From AP-15 sp963724435 (lineage in GTDB: Bacteria > Pseudomonadota > Alphaproteobacteria > ATCC43930 > CGMCC-115725), in NCBI GenBank assembly GCA_963724435.1, contig CAVRUN010000006.1:186001-250000 (forward strand): DNA of 64,000 nucleotides, in the 5' to 3' direction. The notes below the pieces were generated by a model, which ran no database searches, was not told where the DNA came from, and worked only from the letters and a program-made list of their open reading frames with translations. Position numbers and translations under genes: made by a program. Positions 55,511-64,000 of the stretch are shown here, piece after piece. Numbering within the stretch: position 1 is the stretch's first letter; each line of letters starts with the position of its first letter.

Positions 55511-56278
55511 TCAAGACGCGCGCGCTCCGCCCTCATCAGCATGAGCGCCCGCAGATGCGACGAGCCGCAGCGCCGGCGCTTCGCCAGGGAGCGGACGTTC
55601 GACCTCCGCCTCCTGCCGCTTCTGTTCGAATTCATTGACCCGGGCGCGCAGGCTGGTCACCTCGTCAATCAACCCGTTTAGCGCGCGGGCAATCGGGTCG
55701 GGGATGTCGCCGCAAACCGCATAGGGCTGAAAAGCCGGATGCGGTTCGACCACGCCGCCACCCCGGGTTACCTGCCGCGCCGGATTACCGACCATCGTGG
55801 CGCCATCCGGGACTTCGCGCAGCACCACCGCGGCGGCTCCGATACGGGCGCCGTCGCCGACGCGAAATGGCCCCAGTATCTGCGCCCCGGAACCAACGAT
55901 CACGCCGGCCCCCAAGGTCGGATGCCGTTTTTGGCCGCGGGTCAGAGAGGTGCCACCCAAAGTCACGCCCTGGTATAGGGTGCAGTCGTCGCCAATCTCG
56001 GCGGTCTCGCCAATCACCACGCCCATCCCGTGATCGATAAACACCCGTCTACCGATGCGAGCCCCGGGATGAATTTCAATGCCGGTCAGCACACGCCCGA
56101 GATGCGACATGAACCGGCCGGCGAGCAGCCAGCCGTGATTCCAAAGCCCGTGGGCGATACGATGGTAGAACAGCGCGTGAAATCCAGGATAGCAGAGCAC
56201 GACCTCAAGCCGCGATCGGGCTGCAGGATCGCGTGCCAATGTCGCGTCAATTTCTTCTCGCAGGTTCTTCCACAGCAT
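55511..56278 (-). CDS. cysE: Serine O-acetyltransferase
   Basis: The 255-residue enzyme makes O-acetylserine, the first step of cysteine synthesis. The left-handed beta-helix hexapeptides are visible (IGRRVFIDHGMGVVIGETAE, then IGDDCTLYQGVTLGG and VIVGSGAQILGPFRVGDGA), with the active-site His in IDHGMG. The early FHALFYHRIAHGLWN block is typical. The C-terminal tail has a Glu/Arg-rich coiled part. It heads the sulfur operon, so cysteine supply and its desulfuration are co-expressed. The ATG at 56278 has a poor ribosome site. Confidence 0.94.
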   Translation of the reverse strand: MLWKNLREEIDATLARDPAARSRLEVVLCYPGFHALFYHRIAHGLWNHGWLLAGRFMSHLGRVLTGIEIHPGARIGRRVFIDHGMGVVIGETAEIGDDCTLYQGVTLGGTSLTRGQKRHPTLGAGVIVGSGAQILGPFRVGDGARIGAAAVVLREVPDGATMVGNPARQVTRGGGVVEPHPAFQPYAVCGDIPDPIARALNGLIDEVTSLRARVNEFEQKRQEAEVERPLPGEAPALRLVASAGAHADEGGARAS

Positions 56279-56323
56279 CGGTATCACTATATAAATATGG
56301 CAGCGGCCAATCGCCGGCACCCG

Positions 56324-56352
56324 TTGAGCGAGGCTGCAACCGAGCATATAAT
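56324..56352 (+). promoter_or_regulatory. Candidate sigma-70 promoter of the alpha/beta hydrolase gene
   Basis: TTGAGC (56324-56329) and a perfect TATAAT (56347-56352) are separated by 17 bases and would give a leader of roughly 85-90 bases before the ATG at 56446. The element overlaps the divergent cysE promoter, so one regulator could control both. Confidence 0.45.
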
Positions 56353-56372
56353 TGTCCGACAAAAATGATCAA
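56345..56372 (-). promoter_or_regulatory. Candidate promoter and operator of the cysE-iscR operon
   Basis: On the minus strand TTGATC (56372-56367) and TATATG (56350-56345) are 16 bases apart, 67 bases or more before cysE. A perfect 11-base palindrome, TTGTCCGACAA (56352-56362), lies between the two elements. That is an ideal position for a repressor such as the operon's own IscR, though it does not match the E. coli IscR sites. Confidence 0.45.
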
Positions 56373-56445
56373 GAATTGCGGGCATGGACCAAGGGAATGG
56401 CGGTGCTAGTCGCTGACCCAGGCGCTCGGATTTACTGGAATTGTC

Positions 56446-57129
56446 ATGCCTGAGGTAATTATCAACGGGCCTGAAGGCCGCATCGAAGCACGGTATCATC
56501 ACGCCCGCGATTCCAACGCCGGAATGGCGCTGGTGTTACATCCGCACCCGCAGCACGGCGGGACGATGAACAACAAGCTGGTCTATGCGCTCTACCAGAT
56601 ATTTGTGCGCCAGGGGTTTTCGACGCTGCGCTTCAATTTTCGTGGCGTCGGACGCAGTCAGGGCAGCTTTGACCGCGGCGAAGGCGAACTGTCCGATGCC
56701 GCCTCGGCGCTCGATTGGCTGCAGACCTATAACCCGAACGCCGGGACGTGCTGGGTTGCCGGGTTTTCGTTTGGCGCCTGGATCGGCATGCAACTGCTGA
56801 TGCGGCGGCCTGAGATCGAGAGCTTTGTGGCAGTGGCCCCGCCGGCGAATATGTACGACTTCACCTTTCTCGCGCCCTGTCCATCATCGGGCCTGATCTT
56901 GCAGGGGGATCAGGACACGGTGGTGCCGGTCGAATCGGTGCAGAAGCTCGTCACCAAGCTATCGCATCAGCGCGACATCAAGATCGACTTTCGCAAGATC
57001 CCCGGTGCCGATCACTATTTCGCGGATCACCTCGACACGATCACGACGCATGTCGACGGCTACATTCGCGACCATGCGCGGCGAGGCGGCCGCGCCGTCG
57101 TGACACCGCAAGGCCGCGGCGTCCGCTAG
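56446..57129 (+). CDS. Alpha/beta hydrolase of the short acylhydrolase type
   Basis: This 227-residue protein has LHPHPQHGGTMNNKLVYAL near the start, an oxyanion region FNFRGVGRSQGSFDRGEGEL, the nucleophile in GFSFGAWIG, the acid Asp in ILQGDQDTVVP and His in PGADHYF. This compact family is widespread in proteobacteria and its substrate is unknown. It is divergent from the cysE operon and shares its control region. Confidence 0.88.
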   Translation: MPEVIINGPEGRIEARYHHARDSNAGMALVLHPHPQHGGTMNNKLVYALYQIFVRQGFSTLRFNFRGVGRSQGSFDRGEGELSDAASALDWLQTYNPNAGTCWVAGFSFGAWIGMQLLMRRPEIESFVAVAPPANMYDFTFLAPCPSSGLILQGDQDTVVPVESVQKLVTKLSHQRDIKIDFRKIPGADHYFADHLDTITTHVDGYIRDHARRGGRAVVTPQGRGVR

Positions 57130-57155
57130 GCGACTTTACCGGCTTCACCGGCTTC

Positions 57156-58448
57156 TTAGTCGGCGAACGGGTCGCGCACCAGGACCGTGTCGTCGCGCTC
57201 CGGGCTCGTCGATAACAGCGCCACCGGTGCGCCGATCAGCTCCTCTAACCGGCGGATATACTTGATCGCGGTCGCCGGCAGGTCGGCCCAGGAGCGTGCG
57301 CCGCGCGTGCTTTCGCGCCACCCCTCCGCGGTTTCGTAGATCGCCTCGATTTCCGCCTGTGCCGAGGTTCCGCTCGGCAGATGGTCATAAATCGTCGATC
57401 CGCGGCGGTAGCCGGTGCAGATCTTGATCTCCTCGAACCCGTCGAGCACGTCGAGTTTGGTCAAGGCGATGCCGTCTATTCCGCCGAGCCTGATTGCTTG
57501 GCGGACCATCACGGCGTCGAACCAGCCGCAGCGCCGTGGCCGGCCGGTAACGACGCCAAACTCGCGCCCGCGCTCGCCGAGAATGCGGCCGGTCTCGTCC
57601 GACAATTCGGTCGGGAACGGGCCGCTGCCGACCCGAGTCGTGTAGGCTTTGGTGATGCCGAGGACATAACCTACCGCACTCGGGCCGATGCCCGACCCCG
57701 CCGCCACCTGGCCCGCCAGCGTGTTGGACGAGGTCACGAACGGGTAGGTGCCGTGGTCGACGTCGAGCATCGCCCCCTGCGCGCCCTCAAACAGGATGCG
57801 CCTGCCCCTGCGGCGCGCTTCGTCGAGCAGCTGCCACACGGCTGCGGCGTAAGGCAAAATGCGGGGCGCGACAGCGCGCAGCTTGGCAATTAGCTCGCCG
57901 CGGTCGATTTCCGGCTGGCCGAGACCGCGCAGCAGCGCGTTGTGATGCAAAAACAGCGGTTCCAGTCGAGCTTCCAGGGTCGCGGGATCGGCAAGATCGC
58001 ACACCCGAAGCGCCCGACGGCCCACCTTATCCTCATAGGCTGGGCCGATGCCGCGGCCGGTCGTTCCGATCCGCTGCGCGCCCCCCCGAGCCTCGCGGGC
58101 GCGGTCGAGCGCGCCATGCGACGGCAGGATCAGCGCAGCGTTGTCGGCGAGCTTCAGGTTTTCCGGGGTGACCTCGACACCCTTTTTACGGATCGCATCG
58201 ATCTCATCGACGAGCGCCCAAGGGTCGACAACGACCCCGTTGCCAATAATCGACAATTTGCCCGGTCGGACGACCCCCGACGGAAGCAGGCTGAGCTTGT
58301 ATTCGACATTGCCGATGACGAGCGTGTGTCCGGCGTTGTGGCCGCCTTGAAAACGCACGACGACATCGGCGCGCTCCGATAACCAGTCGACGATCTTGCC
58401 TTTGCCCTCATCACCCCATTGGGCGCCAACGACGGCGACATTCGCCAT
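57156..58448 (-). CDS. purA: Adenylosuccinate synthase
   Basis: The 430-residue enzyme makes adenylosuccinate from IMP, aspartate and GTP. GDEGKGKIVD near residue 12 is the GTP loop with its catalytic Asp, GGHNAGHT carries the catalytic His, and GTTGRGIGPAYEDKVGR and EGAQGAMLDVDHGTYPFVTSSN are the IMP-binding blocks. It is only 11 bases after hisZ, a known pairing in alphaproteobacteria that joins purine and histidine synthesis. Confidence 0.97.
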   Translation of the reverse strand: MANVAVVGAQWGDEGKGKIVDWLSERADVVVRFQGGHNAGHTLVIGNVEYKLSLLPSGVVRPGKLSIIGNGVVVDPWALVDEIDAIRKKGVEVTPENLKLADNAALILPSHGALDRAREARGGAQRIGTTGRGIGPAYEDKVGRRALRVCDLADPATLEARLEPLFLHHNALLRGLGQPEIDRGELIAKLRAVAPRILPYAAAVWQLLDEARRRGRRILFEGAQGAMLDVDHGTYPFVTSSNTLAGQVAAGSGIGPSAVGYVLGITKAYTTRVGSGPFPTELSDETGRILGERGREFGVVTGRPRRCGWFDAVMVRQAIRLGGIDGIALTKLDVLDGFEEIKICTGYRRGSTIYDHLPSGTSAQAEIEAIYETAEGWRESTRGARSWADLPATAIKYIRRLEELIGAPVALLSTSPERDDTVLVRDPFAD

Positions 58449-58459
58449 GCGGTTTCTCC

Positions 58460-59623
58460 TCAGCCGATGGCTTGCGGCATACCGTGCTCAAAGACGTGCG
58501 TGCAGCCGAGGCGCCGCGCCTCGGCCCGCCAATCGGCGCAGGGTTCGAGTGCGGTAACGGTGGTCCAGCCTTGTTCGCGAAGTTCGGCGGCCCGATTGGG
58601 CGCAGTGCCTATCGGCAACAGCAAGCGGCTTTGCCTCCCGGCGTCGGGCAAGGTTCGCAAGATCGCGTCGGTATCCAGAGTAAAGCCGGTCGCAGGCTCG
58701 GGAGCCGCCGGGTCGCCCGCCTGATAACGTCCGCCGCGGCCCAATTCGCCACTCGACCCGTTGAACGCGCTGCCGCCGCCAAAAAATGTAAAGCTGATGC
58801 CGGTGTGGTACTCAAAGCCGCGGTTTTCGACCGGGTCGACCGTCACCTTGAGTGCCGGAGCGGCGTCCCTGAGCCCATCGAGCACGGCACCAAGCCGGAT
58901 CCGCTCGGCCCTTGCCTGCGCTGGCAAATCGAGGCGATCGAGCGCGGCCAAAGCCGCGTCGGCCGGACCCGCCGCCGCCAGCAACCGGCCCAGCAATTCA
59001 CCAGCCTTGCCGGCGATTGTCGCGACCGCGGCGGCGTCCTTGTGATCGAGTGCGGCGCGCAAACTCGTGGCCCGCTCGCCCGAAATGCCAAAGGCTTCGA
59101 CCACGGCCGGAACCAATGTCGGCATAGTAATATCGACCGATAAGTGCCGCACCCCGAGCGCGGTCAAACCTTCGCCCGCCACGGCGATCGCTTCGACATC
59201 GGCGGCTGACCCGGAAGAGCCGATCAGCTCGGCGCCGACCTGTCCGATCTGGCGCTCGGGTCTGATCTCGGAACCCTTGACCCGCAATACCTGCCCCGCA
59301 TAGCTCAAACGCAGCGGCCGCGCAGCGTTACCAAGACGGGAGGCGGCGATGCGGGCAATCTGCGGCGTCATGTCGGCGCGCACACCGATCATGCGGTGTG
59401 AACCGGGATCCATCGTTCGGAAGGTTGCAGCCGCCATCGCAGCGCCCGCGCCGGAAAACAAGGTCTCTTCAAATTCCACGAGCGGCGGTTTGACCCGTTC
59501 GTAGCCGTGCTGCGCCAGCGTTGCCATCAGGCGAGCGACGACCTGCGCTTCGATCTCCGCTTCGGGCGGCAGCAAATCGCGCATGCCTGACGGCAGCAAG
59601 GCAGGATGCGAAACGTCGTTCAT
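58460..59623 (-). CDS. hisZ: ATP phosphoribosyltransferase regulatory subunit
   Basis: The 387-residue protein is a class II aminoacyl-tRNA synthetase-like regulator of HisG. It shows LLPSGMRDLLPPEAEIEAQV, FRTMDPGSHRMIGVRADMTPQIAR and the late GGRYQAGD-type glycine loop, but lacks the C-terminal anticodon-binding domain of a true histidyl-tRNA synthetase. It works with short-form HisG, which is not in this window. It is encoded directly before purA. Confidence 0.93.
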   Translation of the reverse strand: MNDVSHPALLPSGMRDLLPPEAEIEAQVVARLMATLAQHGYERVKPPLVEFEETLFSGAGAAMAAATFRTMDPGSHRMIGVRADMTPQIARIAASRLGNAARPLRLSYAGQVLRVKGSEIRPERQIGQVGAELIGSSGSAADVEAIAVAGEGLTALGVRHLSVDITMPTLVPAVVEAFGISGERATSLRAALDHKDAAAVATIAGKAGELLGRLLAAAGPADAALAALDRLDLPAQARAERIRLGAVLDGLRDAAPALKVTVDPVENRGFEYHTGISFTFFGGGSAFNGSSGELGRGGRYQAGDPAAPEPATGFTLDTDAILRTLPDAGRQSRLLLPIGTAPNRAAELREQGWTTVTALEPCADWRAEARRLGCTHVFEHGMPQAIG

Positions 59624-59695
59624 CGGGTCAGTTTGCACCAGCTCGGTGCTGAGCACACAGGGAAAGCGATCTCGATCAGGCTCGCGCGGGCCGGG

Positions 59696-61288
59696 CTAAA
59701 ACCGTAATGACTTGACCTGGATCACGTTCGGCAGGCCACGAACCGTGTCGAGGACCGCCGGCGACAGTGGCTGATCGACCTCCACGAGACAGATCGCATC
59801 TCGCCCGGGGGCGGTGCGGCCGAGGTGAAAAGTAGCGATATTGACGGCAGCGGCGGCCATCGTCTGACCGAGCGCGCCGATAAATCCCGGCTTATCGAGG
59901 TTGCGCACGAATAGCATGTTGCCGCCCAGTTCGGCCTCGAGCGGGATGCCCTCGACCGAGATGAGCCGCGGCTTGTCGCCGCCGAACAGGGTGCCGCTGA
60001 CCTCGCGCGGGCGGCGCTCGGCGGGTAGGCCGTTCGGGGTGACGACTACCCGGATCAAAGTCTGGTAATCGCCGGGTTCGGCGCGGCGGGTTTCGCTGAC
60101 GCGGATGTCGCGGTCGCGGCAAATGACCGGCGCGTTGACCATGTTGACGCTGGTGAGCTGCGGCGTAAGCAGCGCGGTCAACACGATCGCGGTCAGCGGC
60201 TTGACATTGAGTTCGGCGATCGCCCCCTCATACTCGACCGATACCGCGGTAATGCCATTCTCTGTCAGCTGGCCGGCAAAGCTGCCGAGCTGCTCGGCAA
60301 GCGTGATGTACGGTCTGATGCGCTTTGCCTCTTCGGCGGTCAGCGACGGGACGTTAACCGCGTTGGCGACCGCACCGGTCAGCAAAAAATCCGACATTTG
60401 CTCGGCGATCTGCACCGCGACATTTTCCTGGGCCTCGGTTGTTGCGGCGCCGAGATGCGGTGTCGCCACGACATTGTCGCGGCCGAAGAGCGAATTCTTG
60501 CGCGCCGGCTCCTCGACAAAGACGTCGATTGCCGCACCCGCGACGTGACCTGTGTCGAGTGCCGCGGCGAGATCCTCCTCGACGACAAGACCGCCGCGTG
60601 CGCAATTCACGATCCGCACCCCGCGCTTCATTTTGGCGATCGCGGCGGCGTCAATCAGGTTTCTGGTCGCGTCGGTCAAGGGCGTGTGCAAGGTGACGAA
60701 ATCGGCCCGCGCCAGGAGCTCGTCCAAGTCCACCTTTTCGACTCCGAGATCGACGGCGCGCTCGGCCGACAAAAACGGGTCATAGGCGATCACTTTCATG
60801 CGTAGCCCGAGAGCACGCACCGCAACGCTGGCCCCGACATTGCCGCAGCCAACCACGCCAAGCGTCTTGCCGGTCAGCTCGACGCCCATAAACCGCGACT
60901 TTTCCCATCTGCCGGCTTGCGTCGAGCGGTCCGCCGCCGGGATCTCACGGCACAACGCGAACAGCATCGCGATCGCGTGCTCGGCGGCGGTCGTCGAGTT
61001 GCCGTAAGGCGTGTTCATCACCACAATGCCGCGCTGGGTTGCTGCGGCGACATCAATATTATCGACACCGATACCGGCGCGGCCGATGATTTTGAGTTTG
61101 GGCGCGCCGGAGAGGAGTTCGGCGGTGACCTTGGTCGCCGAACGCACAGCCAGCCCGTCATAATCCGCAATTCGCGTTTTCAGCTCCTCCGCGGTAATAC
61201 CGGGCAACATGTCAACCTCGATCCCGCGCGCCGCCAAAATCTCCGCCGCGCGCGGGCTCAAATCATCGGAAATCAAAACTTTCGGCAT
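59696..61288 (-). CDS. serA: D-3-phosphoglycerate dehydrogenase, long form with ACT domain
   Basis: The 530-residue enzyme starts serine synthesis. It has a substrate domain, an NAD domain with GVVGCGNVGASVAVRA near 145, and the catalytic His in VATPHLGAATTEAQ. An intervening domain lies at about 315-450, and a C-terminal ACT domain (SVEGIPLEAELGGNMLFVRN, NIATFHLGRT) is where serine feedback would bind. GGAG lies five bases before the ATG at 61288. It follows serC by 108 bases. Confidence 0.96.
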   Translation of the reverse strand: MPKVLISDDLSPRAAEILAARGIEVDMLPGITAEELKTRIADYDGLAVRSATKVTAELLSGAPKLKIIGRAGIGVDNIDVAAATQRGIVVMNTPYGNSTTAAEHAIAMLFALCREIPAADRSTQAGRWEKSRFMGVELTGKTLGVVGCGNVGASVAVRALGLRMKVIAYDPFLSAERAVDLGVEKVDLDELLARADFVTLHTPLTDATRNLIDAAAIAKMKRGVRIVNCARGGLVVEEDLAAALDTGHVAGAAIDVFVEEPARKNSLFGRDNVVATPHLGAATTEAQENVAVQIAEQMSDFLLTGAVANAVNVPSLTAEEAKRIRPYITLAEQLGSFAGQLTENGITAVSVEYEGAIAELNVKPLTAIVLTALLTPQLTSVNMVNAPVICRDRDIRVSETRRAEPGDYQTLIRVVVTPNGLPAERRPREVSGTLFGGDKPRLISVEGIPLEAELGGNMLFVRNLDKPGFIGALGQTMAAAAVNIATFHLGRTAPGRDAICLVEVDQPLSPAVLDTVRGLPNVIQVKSLRF

Positions 61289-61396
61289 GATTACTCCAGT
61301 CGCCATTTACCGCCAGGCATGAAGGCCTACAAAGGTTGATGTAGCAGCTTGCTTTTGGCTCGAAATAAAACTCGGCGCCTACGCGCTAGTTCACGA

Positions 61397-62555
61397 TCAC
61401 GCAGCTTTTGCTGCCGAACGCTGCTCGCCCCAGGCCCAGTCAAGCCAGGGCATCAGGGCTTCGACGTCGTCGGCTTCGACAGTGGCGCCGGTCCAGATCC
61501 GGATGCCGGGCGGCGAAGCGCGGTGGCTGGCGATGTCGTAGGCCGCCTGCTCTTTTTCGAGCCGAGCCGTCATTGTTCGCACGGTCTGAAAGCGATCGTC
61601 CGGCGACAATGCGTTAAACCAGGGTTCAACAATCTTGAGCTGCGGCGAGGTACAGGAAATCGTCGCCGGATTTTCCGCCAGGAACGCAATCCACGGTGTG
61701 CGCTTTTCCCAGGCAGAGACGACCGACAGGTTTCTCTCGGAGCGCGCGATCAGACCTTCGAGCCCGCCAACCAATTCCGCCCATTCCAACGAGTTCGAGC
61801 GCATCCTCGACGCACAACATCGATGGCGTATTGATCGTCTCGCCCTGGAACACCCCCTTGATCAATTTACCCTTCGAGGTCAGCCGGAAAAGTTTCGGCA
61901 GAGGCCAGGGCGGGGTGTAGCTTTCGAGCCGCTCGACCGCACGCGGCGACAACGCCAACATGCCATGCGCCGCCTCGCCGCCCAGCGCCTTTTGCCAGGA
62001 CCAGGTCACGACGTCGAGTTTGTCCCACGGCAGCCGCATCGCGAACACGGCGGACGTTGCATCGCAAATCGCGAGACCTTTGCGATCACGATCGATCCAG
62101 TCGCCGTTGGCGATCCGGACGCCCGATGTGGTGCCGTTCCACGGGAACACCACGTCGCGCGCCCAATCGACTTGGCGCAAATCCGGGAGCCGGCCATAGG
62201 GCGCGTGCAGAACCCGTATGTCGGGCAGCTTTAGCTGCTTGACGTCCTCGACCCAGCCCTCGCCAAAATTCTCCCAGGCGAGCATATCGACGCCGCGCGC
62301 GCCCAATAGCGACCACATCGCGATCTCGATCGCGCCGGTATCCGATCCGGCGACGATGCCGACCTGCCAGTCCGCTGGAACGCTAAGGATCGCCCGCGAG
62401 CGATCCACAACCTCGACAATGCGCGCCTTGCCGATCCCGGATCGATGCGAGCGCCCCACCAGCGCTGCCTGCAACGCCGCGGGCGACCAACCCGGCCGCT
62501 TGGCGCAAGGCCCGGAGGAAAAACAGGGGTTACGCGGGCGCCGCGTCGGCTTCAT
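61397..62555 (-). pseudogene. serC: Phosphoserine aminotransferase with a one-base frameshift
   Basis: The first part starts MKPTRRPRNPCFSSGPCAKR and includes the PLP-Lys in SWQKALGGEAAHG. Normal sequence stops after SMLCVEDALEL. The C-terminal part lies in another frame: LEWAELVGGLEGLIARSE, then FLAENPATISCTSPQLK and MPWLDWAWGEQR. Removing one base near 61788-61796 rejoins them as VEDALELLEWAE and gives 385 residues, the normal alphaproteobacterial length. SerC converts 3-phosphohydroxypyruvate to phosphoserine. The next gene serA is intact, so true loss is hard to credit and a sequence error is likely. Confidence 0.9.
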
Positions 62556-62666
62556 CGCGCCAATCCTCGCTTGCAAGACGACCCATTAGCGAGCCGTTTC
62601 CCCAGCGCAACTTATGGACGCGTGCCGACATCGTCAATGCGGCGCTGCAGCATTACCTTGATAGGT

Positions 62667-63410
62667 TTAGCCTTCGGTGCGAGCCGCGAAGGCTTGCCAG
62701 CCGGCGCGGCGCAAAGTGCAGGCGGGGCAATCGCCGCATCCGAAGCCCCATTCATGATAATGGCTGCGGTCGCCCAAATAGCAGCTGTGGGTCTCGTCGC
62801 GGATTAGTTCGACCAGGGCGTCGCCGCCAAGATCGCGGGCGAGCACCCAGGTCGCGGCCTTATCGCGCCACATCAGCGGGGTGTGGATCACGAAGCGATG
62901 ATCCATTCCGAGCGACAAAGTCGCCTGAAGTGCTTTCAACGTGTCGTCGCGGCAATCCGGATAGCCCGAGTAATCGGTCTCGCACATGCCGCCGATCAGA
63001 TGCCGCAGCTCGCGCCGATAACCAACGGCCGCCGCCAGCACAAAAAACATCAGGTTGCGCCCCGGGACAAAGGTGTTCGGCAACCCGCTTTGGTTGAAAA
63101 CGATTGCCCTTTCCTGGGTCAGCGCCGTGTCGCTGATTTGGCCGAGCACACCGCAATCGATCAGGTGGTCGGGACCGAGCCTCGCACTCCACTCCGGAAA
63201 CTCACGGCGCAGCCGGTCGATCACCGTGATCCGGCACTCAAGCTCGACACGATGACGCTGGCCGTAGTCGAAACCGATCGTCTCAATCGCGGCAAAGCGC
63301 CCCAATGCCCAGGCGAGACAGGTGGCCGAATCCTGACCGCCCGAGAACAGCACAAGAGCTTTCTCGGATTGAGACGGGGGTGTTCGATGGGCCGTATCGG
63401 TCACCGTCAC
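62667..63410 (-). CDS. queC: 7-cyano-7-deazaguanine synthase
   Basis: The 247-residue enzyme makes the queuosine precursor preQ0 from carboxy-deazaguanine, ammonia and ATP. The ATP pyrophosphatase loop is LFSGGQDSATCLAWAL near 22-37. The zinc-binding cysteines are in the C-terminal SCYLGD and GCGDCPACTLRR. ETDYSGYPDCR is a conserved substrate block. No other queuosine gene is adjacent. It ends shortly before serC's upstream region. Confidence 0.95.
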   Translation of the reverse strand: MTVTDTAHRTPPSQSEKALVLFSGGQDSATCLAWALGRFAAIETIGFDYGQRHRVELECRITVIDRLRREFPEWSARLGPDHLIDCGVLGQISDTALTQERAIVFNQSGLPNTFVPGRNLMFFVLAAAVGYRRELRHLIGGMCETDYSGYPDCRDDTLKALQATLSLGMDHRFVIHTPLMWRDKAATWVLARDLGGDALVELIRDETHSCYLGDRSHYHEWGFGCGDCPACTLRRAGWQAFAARTEG

Positions 63411-63861
63411 GAGATAACGCGTGCATCAGAACCAATCAACCGCCGGATTCGCCGCGCATAAAGCTGCCGCAACGCGAGTCAGGTGCGCGGGTGAAGCCGG
63501 CGATCGGTGCCAAGATTTTTTGTCAATCCGTCCCAGATGTCGTCGCTCGACGGCGATGCCCCAATCCGCAGAGCGGCGTTCGACCGCAGAGCATCCCGCG
63601 ACCCTTGCATATTTTAAATACGTGACGATCGAAGAAAGCGGTCCCCTGTTGGGGATCGGCCTTGCCACATGACTTAGTGGGCGAAGATCAACCGCCGCTT
63701 TCGCTGGCTGAAGGACTCGTTCGCGTTGAGATAACCCTCTGCTACGGCACAACTTGAGGCGAATCCGGGGCTGCTGACCGGGAATTCCGGCGCGGCAGCC
63801 TTGGTTGACACTCCCCGGTGTGCGGTCTACTTCACAGGTCCGAAAAAGGCGTGGACAACAA
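63411..63861. promoter_or_regulatory. Divergent control region of queC and sdhC
   Basis: No gene is supported in these 451 bases. TTGACA at 63805-63810 is a perfect -35 element for the sdh operon, but the sequence 17 bases on (TACTTC at 63828) is a poor -10, so an activator may be needed. An AT-rich patch lies at about 63607-63620, and a 5-bp hairpin TCCCC/GGGGA follows near 63640-63655. Confidence 0.4.
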
Positions 63862-64000
63862 ATGCCCGAACTGCCGTCGATGAGATCCGCCGAGCGGCCG
63901 CTGTCGCCGCACCTCCAGGTCTACCGCTGGCAGCTCACTTCGGTCATGTCGATCATGCACCGCGCAACCGGTGTCGCGTTGAGCGCAGGTGCGGTATTGC
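63862..64000 (+). CDS. sdhC: Succinate dehydrogenase cytochrome b subunit, 5' fragment
   Basis: The first 46 codons lie in the window, beginning MPELPSMRSAERPLSPHLQV. Then YRWQLTSVMSIMHRATG is the hallmark of SdhC, where the Ser and Arg shape the quinone site and the start of the first helix follows. The gene runs off the window. It opens the expected sdhCDAB operon, supplying quinol that the ACIII encoded earlier could oxidise. Confidence 0.93.
   Translation, partial: MPELPSMRSAERPLSPHLQVYRWQLTSVMSIMHRATGVALSAGAVL

Noticed and set aside
62556..62666. serC leader RNA upstream of serC
   Set aside because: A structured serC leader is known from alphaproteobacteria, and a CTCGC/GCGAG pairing exists here, but I could not match the rest of a consensus by eye. 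A covariance-model search would decide.

Overview
The window is GC-rich chromosomal DNA, almost certainly from an alphaproteobacterium. The best supports are a hisZ-purA pair, a serC-serA pair, and an Rrf2/IscR regulator heading a run of two cysteine desulfurases. A Rhodospirillales/Acetobacterales-like soil organism is my inference from gene content; no rRNA is present to test it. I saw no CRISPR array, transposase or phage gene. About 50 protein genes and one tRNA are supported.

Region by region. 1-165 is the tail of a YccF-type membrane protein. 0.2-4.8 kb carries a HisD-family dehydrogenase, a RibD-C/DHFR-like reductase, an SDR and an orphan DctP-type solute-binding protein. 5.2-7.4 kb holds galM overlapping an SDR with a C-terminal membrane anchor. 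7.3-19.1 kb, minus strand, is one tightly overlapping respiratory operon: actA-B-C-D-E-F (alternative complex III), a small membrane protein, a SCO copper chaperone, then caa3 oxidase genes ctaC-D-E-F. Electrons would pass from quinol through ACIII and its c hemes to the cytochrome-c-fused subunit II and oxygen. A paralogous anchored SDR lies at each end of this operon.

20-37 kb is an accessory carbohydrate and redox region. It has two different GH15 enzymes, two AI-2E-family permeases bracketing a YkoP-like gene and a glycosyltransferase, and a five-gene minus-strand operon. That operon encodes a TPP enzyme, a duplicated histidine-bearing membrane protein, a gluconate-dehydrogenase-subunit-3-like protein, a GMC oxidoreductase and a membrane-anchored FMN hydroxyacid oxidase. 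37-49 kb holds a hybrid histidine kinase, an enolase-superfamily enzyme divergent from a Baeyer-Villiger-type monooxygenase, a leaderless trypsin-like protease, a universal stress protein, several small exported proteins, a sugar-nucleotide epimerase and a PHA-system protein.

49.4-56.3 kb, minus strand, reads as one sulfur-mobilisation operon: cysE, iscR, two cysteine desulfurases, iscA, a shrunken Hsp70-like protein where hscBA would be expected, 2Fe-2S ferredoxin, tenA, mnmA, and an elongator tRNA-Met whose first ten bases overlap the end of mnmA. 57-63.4 kb carries purA, hisZ, serA, serC and queC. The window ends inside sdhC.

Three normally intact genes (actC, a usp gene and serC) are each broken by what looks like a single extra base. 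Sequence or assembly error is the first explanation to exclude before any biological reading.
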